Source: Acidovorax sp. MR-S7
GTDB taxonomy: Bacteria > Pseudomonadota > Gammaproteobacteria > Burkholderiales > Burkholderiaceae_C
Length of the DNA stretch: 64,000 nt
Reading direction: 5' to 3'
Assembly (NCBI RefSeq): GCF_000400995.2
Contig: NZ_DF238908.1
Location: 186,001-250,000 of the forward strand
The notes beneath the pieces were generated by a model. The model was given only the letters and a program-made list of their open reading frames with translations, had not been told where the DNA came from and made no database searches. A program made the position numbers and the translations under genes. This document shows positions 55,268-63,933 of the stretch, in pieces. Every line of letters starts with the position of its first letter. The first letter of the stretch is position 1.

Positions 55268-56358
55268 GCGGAGTGCTGTCGGGCCTGCGTATTCTGGAGT
55301 TCGCCGCCATTGGTCCCGTGCCCTGGAGCGGGATGATTTTGGCCGACCTTGGTGCGGAGATCATCTGCATCGAGCGACCCGGTAGTGAGAACGCGCGCGA
55401 TACCCTCGGGGCAGTCAAGCGGGGGCGCACGCAAGTCCAGCTGGATCTGAAATCGGATGCTGGGCGCGAGGCTGCGCTTGCTCTCATAGAGCGTGCCGAC
55501 GTATTGATGGAGGGTCTCCGTCCGGGCGTCATGGAGCGCCTCGGGTTGGGGCCCGAGGTAGCGCTTGCTCGAAATCCGCGGCTGATCTACGGTCGCATGA
55601 CGGGCTGGGGCCAAAACGGCCCTATGGCTTTGCAAGCCGGCCACGATATCAACTACATTGCCTTGACAGGCGCCCTTCACTCCATTGGGACGCAGGAGCG
55701 CCCGATTCCTCCGCTCAATCTCATCGGCGACTTCGGTGGCGGCGGAGCATTTCTCATCATTGGCGTGCTCTCGGCGCTATGGCACGCCCGTCAGACAGGC
55801 AAAGGGCAAGTGGTCGATGCAGCCATGGTGGACGGTGCCGCGGCGCTTATGGCAATGATCTACAGCCGACATCAGATGGGTCAATGGAAGGATCGCCGTT
55901 GCAGCAACGCTTTGGACGGCGGGGTGCCTTGGTACGACACATATCGAACAGCCGACTCTCGATTTGTCGCTGTGGGCGCACTGGAGCCGCAGTTTTACGC
56001 GGAGTTGGTCGAGCGACTTCAGCTTGGCGATGTGCTGCCTGACCGGGCTGATCCCGACAACTGGCCAGAAATTCGCCATCAATTCGCCGACACCTTCGCA
56101 ACACGTACGCGCGATGAATGGGCTGCCCACTTCGCAGGAAGTGATGCCTGCGTGTCGCCCGTGCTGTCACTCGAAGAAGCATCCAACGATCCGCATCTGA
56201 CTTCCCGACAAACGTTCGCGACATGGCAGGGCAAGCCAGTCCCTGGCTCCGCACCTGTGTTCAATGGCTCCCGCCAGCCTCTGGCGCAGATGTCTCGACT
56301 TGTCAGTTTCGAGGAAGCCATGATCTCCTGGAACTCCTCGTCGGCACGCGCCGAATGA
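55264..56358 (+). CDS. Alpha-methylacyl-CoA racemase (CaiB/BaiF fold)
   Basis: A 364-residue family III fold enzyme of the AMACR branch. The racemase signature GRMTGWGQNGP is followed by catalytic His127 in AGHDINYIALTGALH and Asp156 in LNLIGDFGGGGAF. AMACR inverts the 2-methyl centre of acyl-CoA esters. With the preceding CoA-transferase it could make and epimerise a 2-methylacyl-CoA, which the acyl-CoA dehydrogenases on the island could then oxidise. Start ATG overlaps the upstream stop (ATGA). Confidence 0.9.
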   Translation: MSGVLSGLRILEFAAIGPVPWSGMILADLGAEIICIERPGSENARDTLGAVKRGRTQVQLDLKSDAGREAALALIERADVLMEGLRPGVMERLGLGPEVALARNPRLIYGRMTGWGQNGPMALQAGHDINYIALTGALHSIGTQERPIPPLNLIGDFGGGGAFLIIGVLSALWHARQTGKGQVVDAAMVDGAAALMAMIYSRHQMGQWKDRRCSNALDGGVPWYDTYRTADSRFVAVGALEPQFYAELVERLQLGDVLPDRADPDNWPEIRHQFADTFATRTRDEWAAHFAGSDACVSPVLSLEEASNDPHLTSRQTFATWQGKPVPGSAPVFNGSRQPLAQMSRLVSFEEAMISWNSSSARAE

Positions 56359-56409
56359 CGGGCTTCGCAAACGCTGCGGGGAATTTGCGGCCTGAGCTAA
56401 CATTTGGCC

Positions 56410-57312
56410 GTGCACTTTGACTTCGCAGATCTACGGCTTTTCCTGCACTTGGTTGAGTGCGGGAACTTGACACGAGGCGCCAGCGCTGCGGCGCTCTCGC
56501 CTGCTGCAGCCAGCGGGAGACTGAAAACCCTTGAGGAGCAGCTCAACGCAAAGCTCTTCTATCGAAGCAGCCGGGGTTTGACGCTTACACATGCTGGGGA
56601 ACTGTTTTTGCGACATGCCCGCAGCATCCTTCGGCAGCTTGAGCATGTGCGCGACGATTTCGGATCATTGTCGGGCGACGACTTCGGTCATTTCAGGATC
56701 TTCGCAAACACCACGCCAATCACCGAATCGCTTCCCAGCGTACTTGCAAAGTATCTGCAAGAACGTCCCGGCGTAACCGTCGATATTCAAGAACGTAACA
56801 CTAGCGAAGTCATCAAGAGCGTTGCCGAGAGCAACGCTGACATCGGCGTCCTATCTGTACCGAAGCCGTTCAATCCGGGCTACCTGCAAAACCGCTGTTA
56901 CGACAGTGATCGGCTGGTGCTTGTAGTTCCAACTAGTCACGCCATGGCGTCCCGCCGGACAGCAGAATTTGGAGAGACCTTGGAGCTGCCACACGTGGGC
57001 TTCAGGGACAGCACGCTTCAAGAGTACATCGTTTCCCAAGCCGCCGCGCTCAATCATAGGCTTACGATGCGTGTTCTAATGAATAGTTATGAGACGATGT
57101 GCGGAATGATCGAGTCGGGTATTGGTGTAGGCGTGCTACCTGAAAGCTGCGCACAGCGCTACATAAAGGGCGGGATGCGGCTCAAGACGGTGGTGCTCGC
57201 GGACGCGTGGACATTGCGTGAGAGACATGTAATTTACCGCGATGTTGACGCACTGCCGGCCTGTGCGCGGGCGTTTGTCGAAGCGCTTGCATCGTCGCGA
57301 CGATCGCGCTGA
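56410..57312 (+). CDS. LysR-family transcriptional regulator of the catabolic divergon
   Basis: A 300-residue regulator. The winged helix-turn-helix is HFDFADLRLFLHLVECGNLTRGASAAALSPAAASGRLKTLEE (named by ends). The effector domain contains IESGIGVGVLPESCAQRY. GTG at 56410 gives the common HFDLxDLRLF start; TTG at 56404 is possible. Following the transferase and racemase genes on the same strand, it is the best candidate to bind the two T-N11-A dyads between 53898 and 53943. Confidence 0.88.
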   Translation: MHFDFADLRLFLHLVECGNLTRGASAAALSPAAASGRLKTLEEQLNAKLFYRSSRGLTLTHAGELFLRHARSILRQLEHVRDDFGSLSGDDFGHFRIFANTTPITESLPSVLAKYLQERPGVTVDIQERNTSEVIKSVAESNADIGVLSVPKPFNPGYLQNRCYDSDRLVLVVPTSHAMASRRTAEFGETLELPHVGFRDSTLQEYIVSQAAALNHRLTMRVLMNSYETMCGMIESGIGVGVLPESCAQRYIKGGMRLKTVVLADAWTLRERHVIYRDVDALPACARAFVEALASSRRSR

Positions 57313-57492
57313 CCACAAACCCCAAACGGCCGCCCACAGAGTCGGAGCTTATTTCGCTCCGATGGCAAGCGCTTTCTTGCCGTCCATCTTCCATACCGGC
57401 CGGCAGTCTGGAGGTCGCGTGAGCGAGCACGTCGGGAAGCGATAGGCGGTCAGTGAAGCCCGTGGTTGAGCCACAGGCTGTGAGCTGACAGC

Positions 57493-57831
57493 CTATGTAC
57501 GCACGCAGTTAATTGTGGGCACAAGAGGGCGGCCGCCCAGCCAAGTGGAGTGACCCCCGACATGCAGCGCATCGAAGCCCTGATCGATGACGGCGGTGAC
57601 GCCGCCATTGGAGTCATCGAATGGCGTTAGCTGTGCAGCGCTGCAGTGACCGTTCACGCCGCCTGGCGTCACGATGCGCCACGCCGCGTCGATTTCGGAC
57701 GCTCCGGGGCCCAGGCTTTCGGCGATGGCCACGATTCTGCCGCCTTGGATTCCCAGGTCGGCCATGAGTACGTCGCTTGCCGTGGCAGCTTGTGCGTTTC
57801 AAACCATGAGGTCGACCTCTGAAGTTATCAA
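57493..57831 (-). pseudogene. Fragment of a dihydropyrimidinase/hydantoinase-like amidohydrolase
   Basis: Reading on the minus strand, EVDLMV, an in-frame TGA, then NAQAATASDVLMADLGIQGG and RIVAIAESLGPGASEIDA, WRIVTPGGVNGHC match the N-terminus of hydantoinase or dihydropyrimidinase enzymes. The TGA replaces the expected arginine codon, and homology fades after about 100 residues with no catalytic domain left. It is a decayed 5' fragment. The surrounding 57313-57917 holds small dyads (TCGGAGC-n-GCTCCGA at 57342-57362) and nothing else that I can support. Confidence 0.72.
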
Positions 57832-57917
57832 CTTCCTGCTTTACGTGAAATCAAGGCAGGGTCAGTGGCGGCGTGACGGTTCCCGCGCACAGTTGCGCCG
57901 GGCCGGCAAACTTCCCG

Positions 57918-59165
57918 CTACGGGCGCGTGTCTTGCCGTATAGCGTTCGCGGCACTCCTTTTCATCGCTGCCGCGAGCGCTGCGACGGCCAGCGCCAGCG
58001 GCACGAAGGACACCGACAGCACGGTGTTCCAGCCATAGGCGGACAGCAGGCCGCCGGACGAGAAAGAGCCGATCGCCATCAGGCCGAACACGATGAAGTC
58101 GTTGAGCGACTGGACGCGCGTCTTCTCCTCAGGCCGGTGGCACTCCAGCACCAGCGCTGACGCACCGAGGAAGCCGAAGTTCCAGCCCAGCCCCAGCAGC
58201 ACCAGCGTGGCCCAGAAGTGGGCCACGTCGATGCCCCCGAGCCCAACGGCGGCCGACAGCCCCGTCAAGGCCAGGCCCGCCGTCGCCACGCGCCCGGCAC
58301 CGAAGCGCGCGATCAGGCTGCCGGTGAAGAAGCTGGGTCCGTACATGGCGATGACGTGCCATTGCAGGCCCAGGTTGGCCGAGGCCTGCGAATGTCCGCA
58401 GATGTGCATCGCCAGCGGCGCGGCCGTCATCAGGAAATTCATGAGCATGTAGGACACGGCACCGGAGACGGCAGCGGCCACGAAGCGCGGCTGGCGCGCG
58501 ATCTCGCCCAGCGGGCGCCCGCCGGCCAGCTCCTGCGCGCTCGGCATCGGCAGGCGCACGCCCAGCAGGATGAGCGCCGACGCCACGGCCACCGCGGCCT
58601 GCACCAGGAAGGTGGCGGCGAACATGTGCGGCGGCCACAGGTCCATCGTCCACGTCACCAGCTGCGGCCCCACCACCCCGGCGGCCACGCCGCCGGCCAT
58701 GACGAGCGATAGCGCCCGCGGCCGCCGCTCGGACGCCACGCCGTCGGCGGCCGCGAAGCGGAAGGACAGCACTACGGCGGCGTAGCTTCCGCCGAAGAAG
58801 GTCGCCAGGCAGAACAGCCAGAACGAGCCCACGACGACCGCGAGCGTGGCCAGCAGCCCGGCCAGCACGCCGGCCCCGGTGCCGGCCAGGAAGGCGGCAC
58901 GCCGCCCATGGCGCCGGGCGACGACACCCACGGGCAGGATGCACGCCGCCATGCCCACGACGAAGATGGAGATGGGCAACGTGGCCAGCATCGGTGCCGG
59001 GGCCAGCATGTCGCCGACAATGGCGCCCGTGGCGTAGACCACCACCGAGTTCGCGCCCGCCAGCGCTTGGGCGATGGACAGCCGCCAGATGTTGCCGGTC
59101 TGGACTTCTTCAGGCAGCACGGCGGGGGAACCGCCGGCTTGAGCAGGACTGTTGTCGTGTGTCAT
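57918..59165 (-). CDS. MFS transporter
   Basis: A 415-residue major facilitator with about twelve hydrophobic segments. The loop between spans 2 and 3 reads VARRHGRRAAFLAG, the conserved MFS motif. It is the last gene of a minus-strand operon with an alcohol dehydrogenase, an amine oxidase and a cupin, so it might import the amine or export a product. No substrate is identifiable from sequence. Confidence 0.87.
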   Translation of the reverse strand: MTHDNSPAQAGGSPAVLPEEVQTGNIWRLSIAQALAGANSVVVYATGAIVGDMLAPAPMLATLPISIFVVGMAACILPVGVVARRHGRRAAFLAGTGAGVLAGLLATLAVVVGSFWLFCLATFFGGSYAAVVLSFRFAAADGVASERRPRALSLVMAGGVAAGVVGPQLVTWTMDLWPPHMFAATFLVQAAVAVASALILLGVRLPMPSAQELAGGRPLGEIARQPRFVAAAVSGAVSYMLMNFLMTAAPLAMHICGHSQASANLGLQWHVIAMYGPSFFTGSLIARFGAGRVATAGLALTGLSAAVGLGGIDVAHFWATLVLLGLGWNFGFLGASALVLECHRPEEKTRVQSLNDFIVFGLMAIGSFSSGGLLSAYGWNTVLSVSFVPLALAVAALAAAMKRSAANAIRQDTRP

Positions 59166-59210
59166 TCTTCTCGTGGTGGTCTGGATGCTCTGGTAGGGGC
59201 GATCTCCTGT

Positions 59211-60239
59211 TCAGGACGGGTCTCCCATCGTGAGCACTATGCGGTACTTGGCGTCGCCCGCCTTCAGCTTCCGAAGGGCCTCGTTCGCCTGCTCCAGCGG
59301 CATCACCTCGATCTGGGGCCGCACGTCCACCAGCACGCTGAAGTCCAGCGCCTTCTCGTTGTCCCAAGGCGTGCCGGTGATCGATCCGAGGATGCTGCGC
59401 TGCCCGCCGACCAGCAGGCCCGCGGGGACCTGCAGCGGGCTCCTGCCCGGGTTGAGCACCACTAGCCGCCCCTCGGGCGCCAGCCCGGCCAGCAGCGCGG
59501 ACACGGTGTCGGCATGGTCGATCATGGTCACGATGGCCTGTGCCCCGCCCAGGGCCTTGAGCCGGGCGGCGGCGTCTTCCTCGCGGTTGTCGATGTAGAC
59601 GTGCGCGCCCAGCGCCAGGGCGTCCGCGGCGATGTCGCCGCCGCGTCCGATGGCCACCACCCTGAAGCCCATGCGCCGCGCGTACTGCACCGCCATGTGC
59701 CCCAGGCCTCCGATGCCCAGCACGGCCACCGTGTCGCCGGCCTGCGCGCCGCACTTCCTCAGCGCGTTGAACGTGGCGACGCCGGCGCACAGGATCGGCG
59801 CGGCCTCTTCCGAGCTCAGTTCATCCGGGATCGACACCAGCGCCGTGCTGTGGGCCAGCATCATCTCGGCATAGCCGCCATCGCGGGTGGCTCCAACCAC
59901 CGGCTGGTTCAGGCAGAGCTGGAAGCGGCCCTGCCGGCATGGGGCGCATTCGTTGCAGTGGCCGCCCAGGCGGCCCACGCCCACGCGCCGGCCCAGCGCC
60001 CACAATACCGGCACGCCTGGGCCGATGGCGGCGATGCGGCCCACGACTTCGTGGCCGGGAACGCGGGGCGGCTGCAGCGCAGGGTCCGCGTTGGCGATGT
60101 CGTTCGTATCGGCGCCGCAGATGCCGCAGGCCTCGACCTCGATCAGCACTTCGCCGGCACCGGGCACGGGCGTGCAGCGTTCCACGAGTTCGAGCTGGCC
60201 CGGCGCCGCGACCTGCATGGCTCGGTAGGTCTTCTTCAT
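59211..60239 (-). CDS. Zinc-dependent alcohol dehydrogenase
   Basis: A medium-chain dehydrogenase of 342 residues. The catalytic zinc region starts GICGADTNDI with GHEVVGRI. The structural zinc loop GHCNECAPCRQGRFQLC has the four cysteines. The NAD domain is GIGGLGHMAVQYARRMG. It likely oxidises an alcohol or reduces an aldehyde. The upstream amine oxidase can produce an aldehyde, so this enzyme may process it. Its ATG overlaps the amine oxidase stop (ATGA). Confidence 0.9.
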   Translation of the reverse strand: MKKTYRAMQVAAPGQLELVERCTPVPGAGEVLIEVEACGICGADTNDIANADPALQPPRVPGHEVVGRIAAIGPGVPVLWALGRRVGVGRLGGHCNECAPCRQGRFQLCLNQPVVGATRDGGYAEMMLAHSTALVSIPDELSSEEAAPILCAGVATFNALRKCGAQAGDTVAVLGIGGLGHMAVQYARRMGFRVVAIGRGGDIAADALALGAHVYIDNREEDAAARLKALGGAQAIVTMIDHADTVSALLAGLAPEGRLVVLNPGRSPLQVPAGLLVGGQRSILGSITGTPWDNEKALDFSVLVDVRPQIEVMPLEQANEALRKLKAGDAKYRIVLTMGDPS

Positions 60240-61324
60240 CTGCTGGTCTCCATAAGGTCTGTCACCGCATGCACGCCCCGGCCCGCGGCTTCGACGGCAC
60301 CGGCAAGATAGCCCGAAAAGCTCGGCGACCACTCGCTCGCGATGCCGATCAGCCGGCCCTGCCACACGCCCTGCGCTGCGGCAGCAGGCGGTGCCGCGGC
60401 GTGCTGGCCGAAGCCGCCCCGGTCGGCCGCCGTCGCCGTGCATGGATCGGCCGCCCAGTCCTTGACGAGTTCCAGCGTCGGATGCGCCGCCCGAGGGCCG
60501 AACAGCCGCGCGAGCTGCGCGCGGCAATGGGACTTCAGGACGTCATCGGACAAGCCGCGGCGCACCCCTGCGGGCCAGGCGAAGAACCCGAACAAGGCGG
60601 CCCGACCGTCGGCAACCGACGCGTCGTGGATCTCCGCGAGGGGCCCGCAGGCGCTGCGGGCCTCTCCGGACAGCCCCTGCTCCCGCCAGAACGGCGCCTC
60701 ATAGGCAGCGACGTATTTGGCATGCGGCGCCATCCAGGTCGCCGTCGCCTTCCACCTGCGCGGCCACGTCTCCGGCAATGCGGGCGCGAAGTCGATCGTG
60801 GCCGCGGCCAGGCGCGGCGGGACCGCGAGCAGCACCCTCCCGGCGCGCCAGGTGGCGATCCGGCCCTGGCCGTCCTCGGCTTCCAGCTCGACCGCCTGTT
60901 CATCGCAGCGGAGCCGTCGGACACGCTGGCCGGTAACGATGCGCGAGCGGTCGAGCACGCCGTGCAGGGCATCGATCAGCGTCCCCATTCCCCCGGCGAG
61001 GCGCACAGCAGCCGGCGAAGAGCGGTAGCCAGGGGTCCGCATCGGCCGCGCGGCGGCTTCATGTTGCAGCAGCATGTCGCCGGCTTCGTGCTGCGCGAGC
61101 CGAGCCAGGCCCAGCTGCCGCACCAGCCCGTCGAGTTCGCCCTGCAGCGCGGGCCAGAACCAGGTCGCCCCCAGATCGAAGCCGTCCTCGGAGCGGATCC
61201 GTCCTCCCGGGGCCGCGCGCGCTTCCAGGAGTGCGAAGTCCTCGATCCCCGCGCGCTTGAGCAGGTGGGCGGCATATAGGCCGCTCAGGCCGGCGCCGAC
61301 GATCACGACACGGACGGTCCGCAT
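60236..61324 (-). CDS. FAD-dependent amine oxidase
   Basis: A flavoprotein of 362 residues with the N-terminal Rossmann motif VVIVGAGLSGLYAAHLLKRAG, the adjacent GGRI, and a C-terminal FAD-contact segment around GIASEWSPSFSGYLAGAVEAAGRG. The arrangement fits flavin monoamine oxidases, although the protein is shorter than the usual 430-450 residues. It would convert an amine to an aldehyde, ammonia and hydrogen peroxide. It overlaps the alcohol dehydrogenase gene and follows the cupin gene by 4 bases. Confidence 0.87.
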   Translation of the reverse strand: MRTVRVVIVGAGLSGLYAAHLLKRAGIEDFALLEARAAPGGRIRSEDGFDLGATWFWPALQGELDGLVRQLGLARLAQHEAGDMLLQHEAAARPMRTPGYRSSPAAVRLAGGMGTLIDALHGVLDRSRIVTGQRVRRLRCDEQAVELEAEDGQGRIATWRAGRVLLAVPPRLAAATIDFAPALPETWPRRWKATATWMAPHAKYVAAYEAPFWREQGLSGEARSACGPLAEIHDASVADGRAALFGFFAWPAGVRRGLSDDVLKSHCRAQLARLFGPRAAHPTLELVKDWAADPCTATAADRGGFGQHAAAPPAAAAQGVWQGRLIGIASEWSPSFSGYLAGAVEAAGRGVHAVTDLMETSR

Positions 61325-61328
61325 GGCC

Positions 61329-62006
61329 TCAGCTGCGCGCGACCAGGTGCGCGAGGTGGCCGGTCTTGAGATAGAGCGAAGCGCCGTCGCCTCCTGCCGT
61401 CACCGCTATCTCGGCACCGGGCGGCAGCCGCAGCCAGGTGCCGCGGAGGAACGCCCGGGCGCCGGCGACCAGCCCGCCGCAGACCACGAACACCTCGGCG
61501 CCGCCCGCATGGCCCATCGCGGTCGACGTATTCGCTTCAAGGCGCAGCAGCACGACATCTTCGGCGGCGTCAGCATGCAAGGGGCACACGTCTCGGCCGC
61601 CTAGGCGCACCCAGCGCGACGGGTCGCTTGTGTCAATGCGGATGCGGGACCGGTCCTCGGACCGCATCTGCCCCAGCTTGACCAGCAGGGTCGTGCCTTC
61701 GGCGCTGGAAGGCTGGTGCAGGGAGCCGGGCGGGTTGCGCAGGTACCAGCCGGCCGGGAAATGTTGCTCGCCTTCGGAGAAGGTGCCCTGGAGCACGAGG
61801 ATCTCTTCCCCGCGCGGGTGCCGATGGGCCGGGAAGTGCGACCCCGGCGCATAGCGCACGATGCTGGTGGCCCGCCCTGTCTCCGCGCCCTCCCGGTCCA
61901 GCATCACACGCTCGACGCCGCGCTGCGGTGAAGCGACCCACTCGTGCCGGTCCGGCAGGACGATCTCGCAACGGGCGTAATCCGCCCGGAGGCGTACCGC
62001 AGGCAT
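61329..62006 (-). CDS. ChrR-like double cupin protein
   Basis: A 225-residue protein with two cupin barrels. The first has the metal motif HRHPRGEEILVLQG and the PPGSLHQP strand, typical of the ChrR cupin group, and the second covers about residues 150-215. Related proteins bind zinc and sense oxidative or redox signals, or act as dioxygenases. Here it may detoxify or sense the peroxide made by the amine oxidase. ATG at 62006 is taken; the longer frame upstream runs into the divergent LysR promoter. Confidence 0.8.
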   Translation of the reverse strand: MPAVRLRADYARCEIVLPDRHEWVASPQRGVERVMLDREGAETGRATSIVRYAPGSHFPAHRHPRGEEILVLQGTFSEGEQHFPAGWYLRNPPGSLHQPSSAEGTTLLVKLGQMRSEDRSRIRIDTSDPSRWVRLGGRDVCPLHADAAEDVVLLRLEANTSTAMGHAGGAEVFVVCGGLVAGARAFLRGTWLRLPPGAEIAVTAGGDGASLYLKTGHLAHLVARS

Positions 62007-62103
62007 ATAAAACCTTTTCTTTCCTAGAAATTCACGATTTTCTTGACCGCGTTTCGGAAACGCAACGCAGTTATTCTGTCGACATGAGAAATAAAATCTT
62101 TCT
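62007..62103. promoter_or_regulatory. Divergent promoter between cupin and LysR genes
   Basis: A 97-base A/T-rich gap that must carry both promoters. GCGTTT-CGG-AAACGC (62049-62063) is a compact dyad that the divergently encoded GcvA-like regulator could bind. Confidence 0.5.
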
Positions 62104-63015
62104 ATGAAGTCTCCCACCCACCTGAATGCGCTGCGCGCCTTCGAGGCAGCTGCCAGGCAGCAGGGCTTCTCCGCCGCGGCTGCCGAACTCAACGTGACGC
62201 CTGCGGCGGTGGGTCAATTGGTGCGAAGCCTCGAGACGTGGCTGGGTGCGCCCGTGTTCGTTCGCGGCGGCGCGGGTCACGCGCGGCTCGTGCCGACCGA
62301 GGCCGCGCAGCGGGCGCTGCCGGACATCCGCACGGGCCTGGAGCGCTTGAGCCTGGGCCTCGAACGGCTGAAGGAGGCATCGCATGGCGGCGTACTGACC
62401 GTGACCGTCAGCCCGGCCTTCGCCGCCAAGTGGCTGCTGCCGCGCATCGACCGCTTCCAAGCGGCGTGGCCCGACACGGACGTGCGGCTGGACACCACCC
62501 TCAAGCTGCTCGATTTCGCCGCACAGGGGATCGACGTGGGCGTGCGCTATGGCGCGGGCCGCTGGCCGGGCTTGGTCGCGCTGCAGTTCATGCAGGAGGA
62601 GATCTATCCGGTGTGCTCTGCGGACCTGCTGCGGCGCAGGCGGCTGCGCCGCCCGGCCGAACTGGTCAGCCAGACACTGATCCATGACCTGTCGGTGGAC
62701 AGCAGCCAAGGATTCGCGTCCTGGGACGCGTGGTTCGAGAAGGCCGGCGTGGCAGGTGCAGGGACCCGCAGGGGCCTGCGGATCAACAACTCGGCAGCGG
62801 TGCTGCAGGCCGCCATCGATGGCCAGGGCGTGGCTCTGGCCCGCAGCGTCATGGCCCGCGACGACGTGGCCGCGGGCCGGCTCGTCCGGCTCTTCCCCGC
62901 CATCGAGTTCAGGTCGGCTCTGGCCTACTACATCGTGTACCGCGAGGAGTGCGCGCACCTGCCGAGGCTCGTGGCCTTCCGCGACTGGCTCGTGGCCGAG
63001 GAGGCGCGCGGCTGA
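62104..63015 (+). CDS. LysR-family regulator, GcvA-like
   Basis: A 303-residue regulator beginning with a typical GcvA-type helix-turn-helix (THLNALRAFEAAARQQGFSAAAAELNVTPAAVGQLVRSLE, named by its ends), including the unusual AVGQLV instead of AVSHQI. The effector domain shows VSPAFAAKWLLPRIDRF and DVGVRYGAGRW. It is divergent from the cupin, amine oxidase, alcohol dehydrogenase and MFS operon, the classical position for its regulator. Confidence 0.9.
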   Translation: MKSPTHLNALRAFEAAARQQGFSAAAAELNVTPAAVGQLVRSLETWLGAPVFVRGGAGHARLVPTEAAQRALPDIRTGLERLSLGLERLKEASHGGVLTVTVSPAFAAKWLLPRIDRFQAAWPDTDVRLDTTLKLLDFAAQGIDVGVRYGAGRWPGLVALQFMQEEIYPVCSADLLRRRRLRRPAELVSQTLIHDLSVDSSQGFASWDAWFEKAGVAGAGTRRGLRINNSAAVLQAAIDGQGVALARSVMARDDVAAGRLVRLFPAIEFRSALAYYIVYREECAHLPRLVAFRDWLVAEEARG

Positions 63016-63231
63016 GCTTGCACTTCCCTGCTGACTGGCCTCTGCCCGTTCTGGCAACCAGCGCGTCAGAATCCGGCGAGACCAAGTTCGGAAAGTCGCC
63101 AGAAACGTCGATTGTGCGTCGCTGGAAACCTCGGTCCGCCCGAAAGGTGTCTTGCAGCACGACTACTAATCGCTGCGGTTCGGCCAAGGTCAGCAGCAAA
63201 GCTGCGAATCTACCGTCGGGTCGCGCTCAGC

Positions 63232-63933
63232 TCAACCGAAGATCTCCTTCAGATCTACTTCTTCGGGCTCGTCCTCTAGGTTGATGCTTTTCTCGATGTG
63301 GTCGAGATGGGACAGCATCAACTGCGCGGCCCGCTCAGCGTCCCCCGCCTTGACGGCCTCCACGATCATCGAATGCTCGTCTGCCCTGCAACTCTCCGCA
63401 GGCGGCGCGTCGTAGACCAGGATGATCAGACACGTCAGTGTCGACAGTTCGCGCTGGGTGCGCGCAAGAGTCGTGTTGCCAGCGAGATCCGCGCAGACAT
63501 TGTGAAACTCACCGGAGAGGCGGATCACAGCCCGCTTGTCGCCGCGCGCGCGCGCGTCCATTTCCTGCTCCACGTGCGTTAGCAAGGTGTCGACCGCATC
63601 CGGCGTGGCGCGCTGAACCAAGCGTCTCATGATCGCTGGCTCGATCACGCGGCGGGCTTCGAAGATCTCCCGCGCCTGCTCGATGGTCGGCTTGGCAACA
63701 AAGGCCCCCTTGTTCGGGATGAGTTCGACGATCTGTTCGTAGGCGAAGCGCGTGAGCACCTCGCGGATGCGAGGCCGACTGACTTTGAACAGCTCTGCCA
63801 GGCGCTCTTCAGGAAGCTTGGTACCTGGCAGAAGCCGGTGCTCCTGGATAGCGATGTAGATCCGCTCATAGATCTCGTCGTTGCTATCGCGCTCTCGTCG
63901 CGACGCCGGGATTGCAGTGGAAGAAGCCGACAT
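63232..63933 (-). CDS. GntR-family regulator (FCD domain)
   Basis: A 233-residue regulator. The N-terminal winged helix-turn-helix (YERIYIAIQEHRLLPGTKLPEERLAELFKVSRPRIREVL, named by ends) is followed by an all-helical FadR C-terminal domain. The metal or effector-binding histidines lie in GEFHNVCADLAG and the final LSHLDHIEKS. Such proteins respond to organic acids. ATG at 63933 is preferred. The genes it controls are probably beyond the window end. Confidence 0.88.
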   Translation of the reverse strand: MSASSTAIPASRRERDSNDEIYERIYIAIQEHRLLPGTKLPEERLAELFKVSRPRIREVLTRFAYEQIVELIPNKGAFVAKPTIEQAREIFEARRVIEPAIMRRLVQRATPDAVDTLLTHVEQEMDARARGDKRAVIRLSGEFHNVCADLAGNTTLARTQRELSTLTCLIILVYDAPPAESCRADEHSMIVEAVKAGDAERAAQLMLSHLDHIEKSINLEDEPEEVDLKEIFG

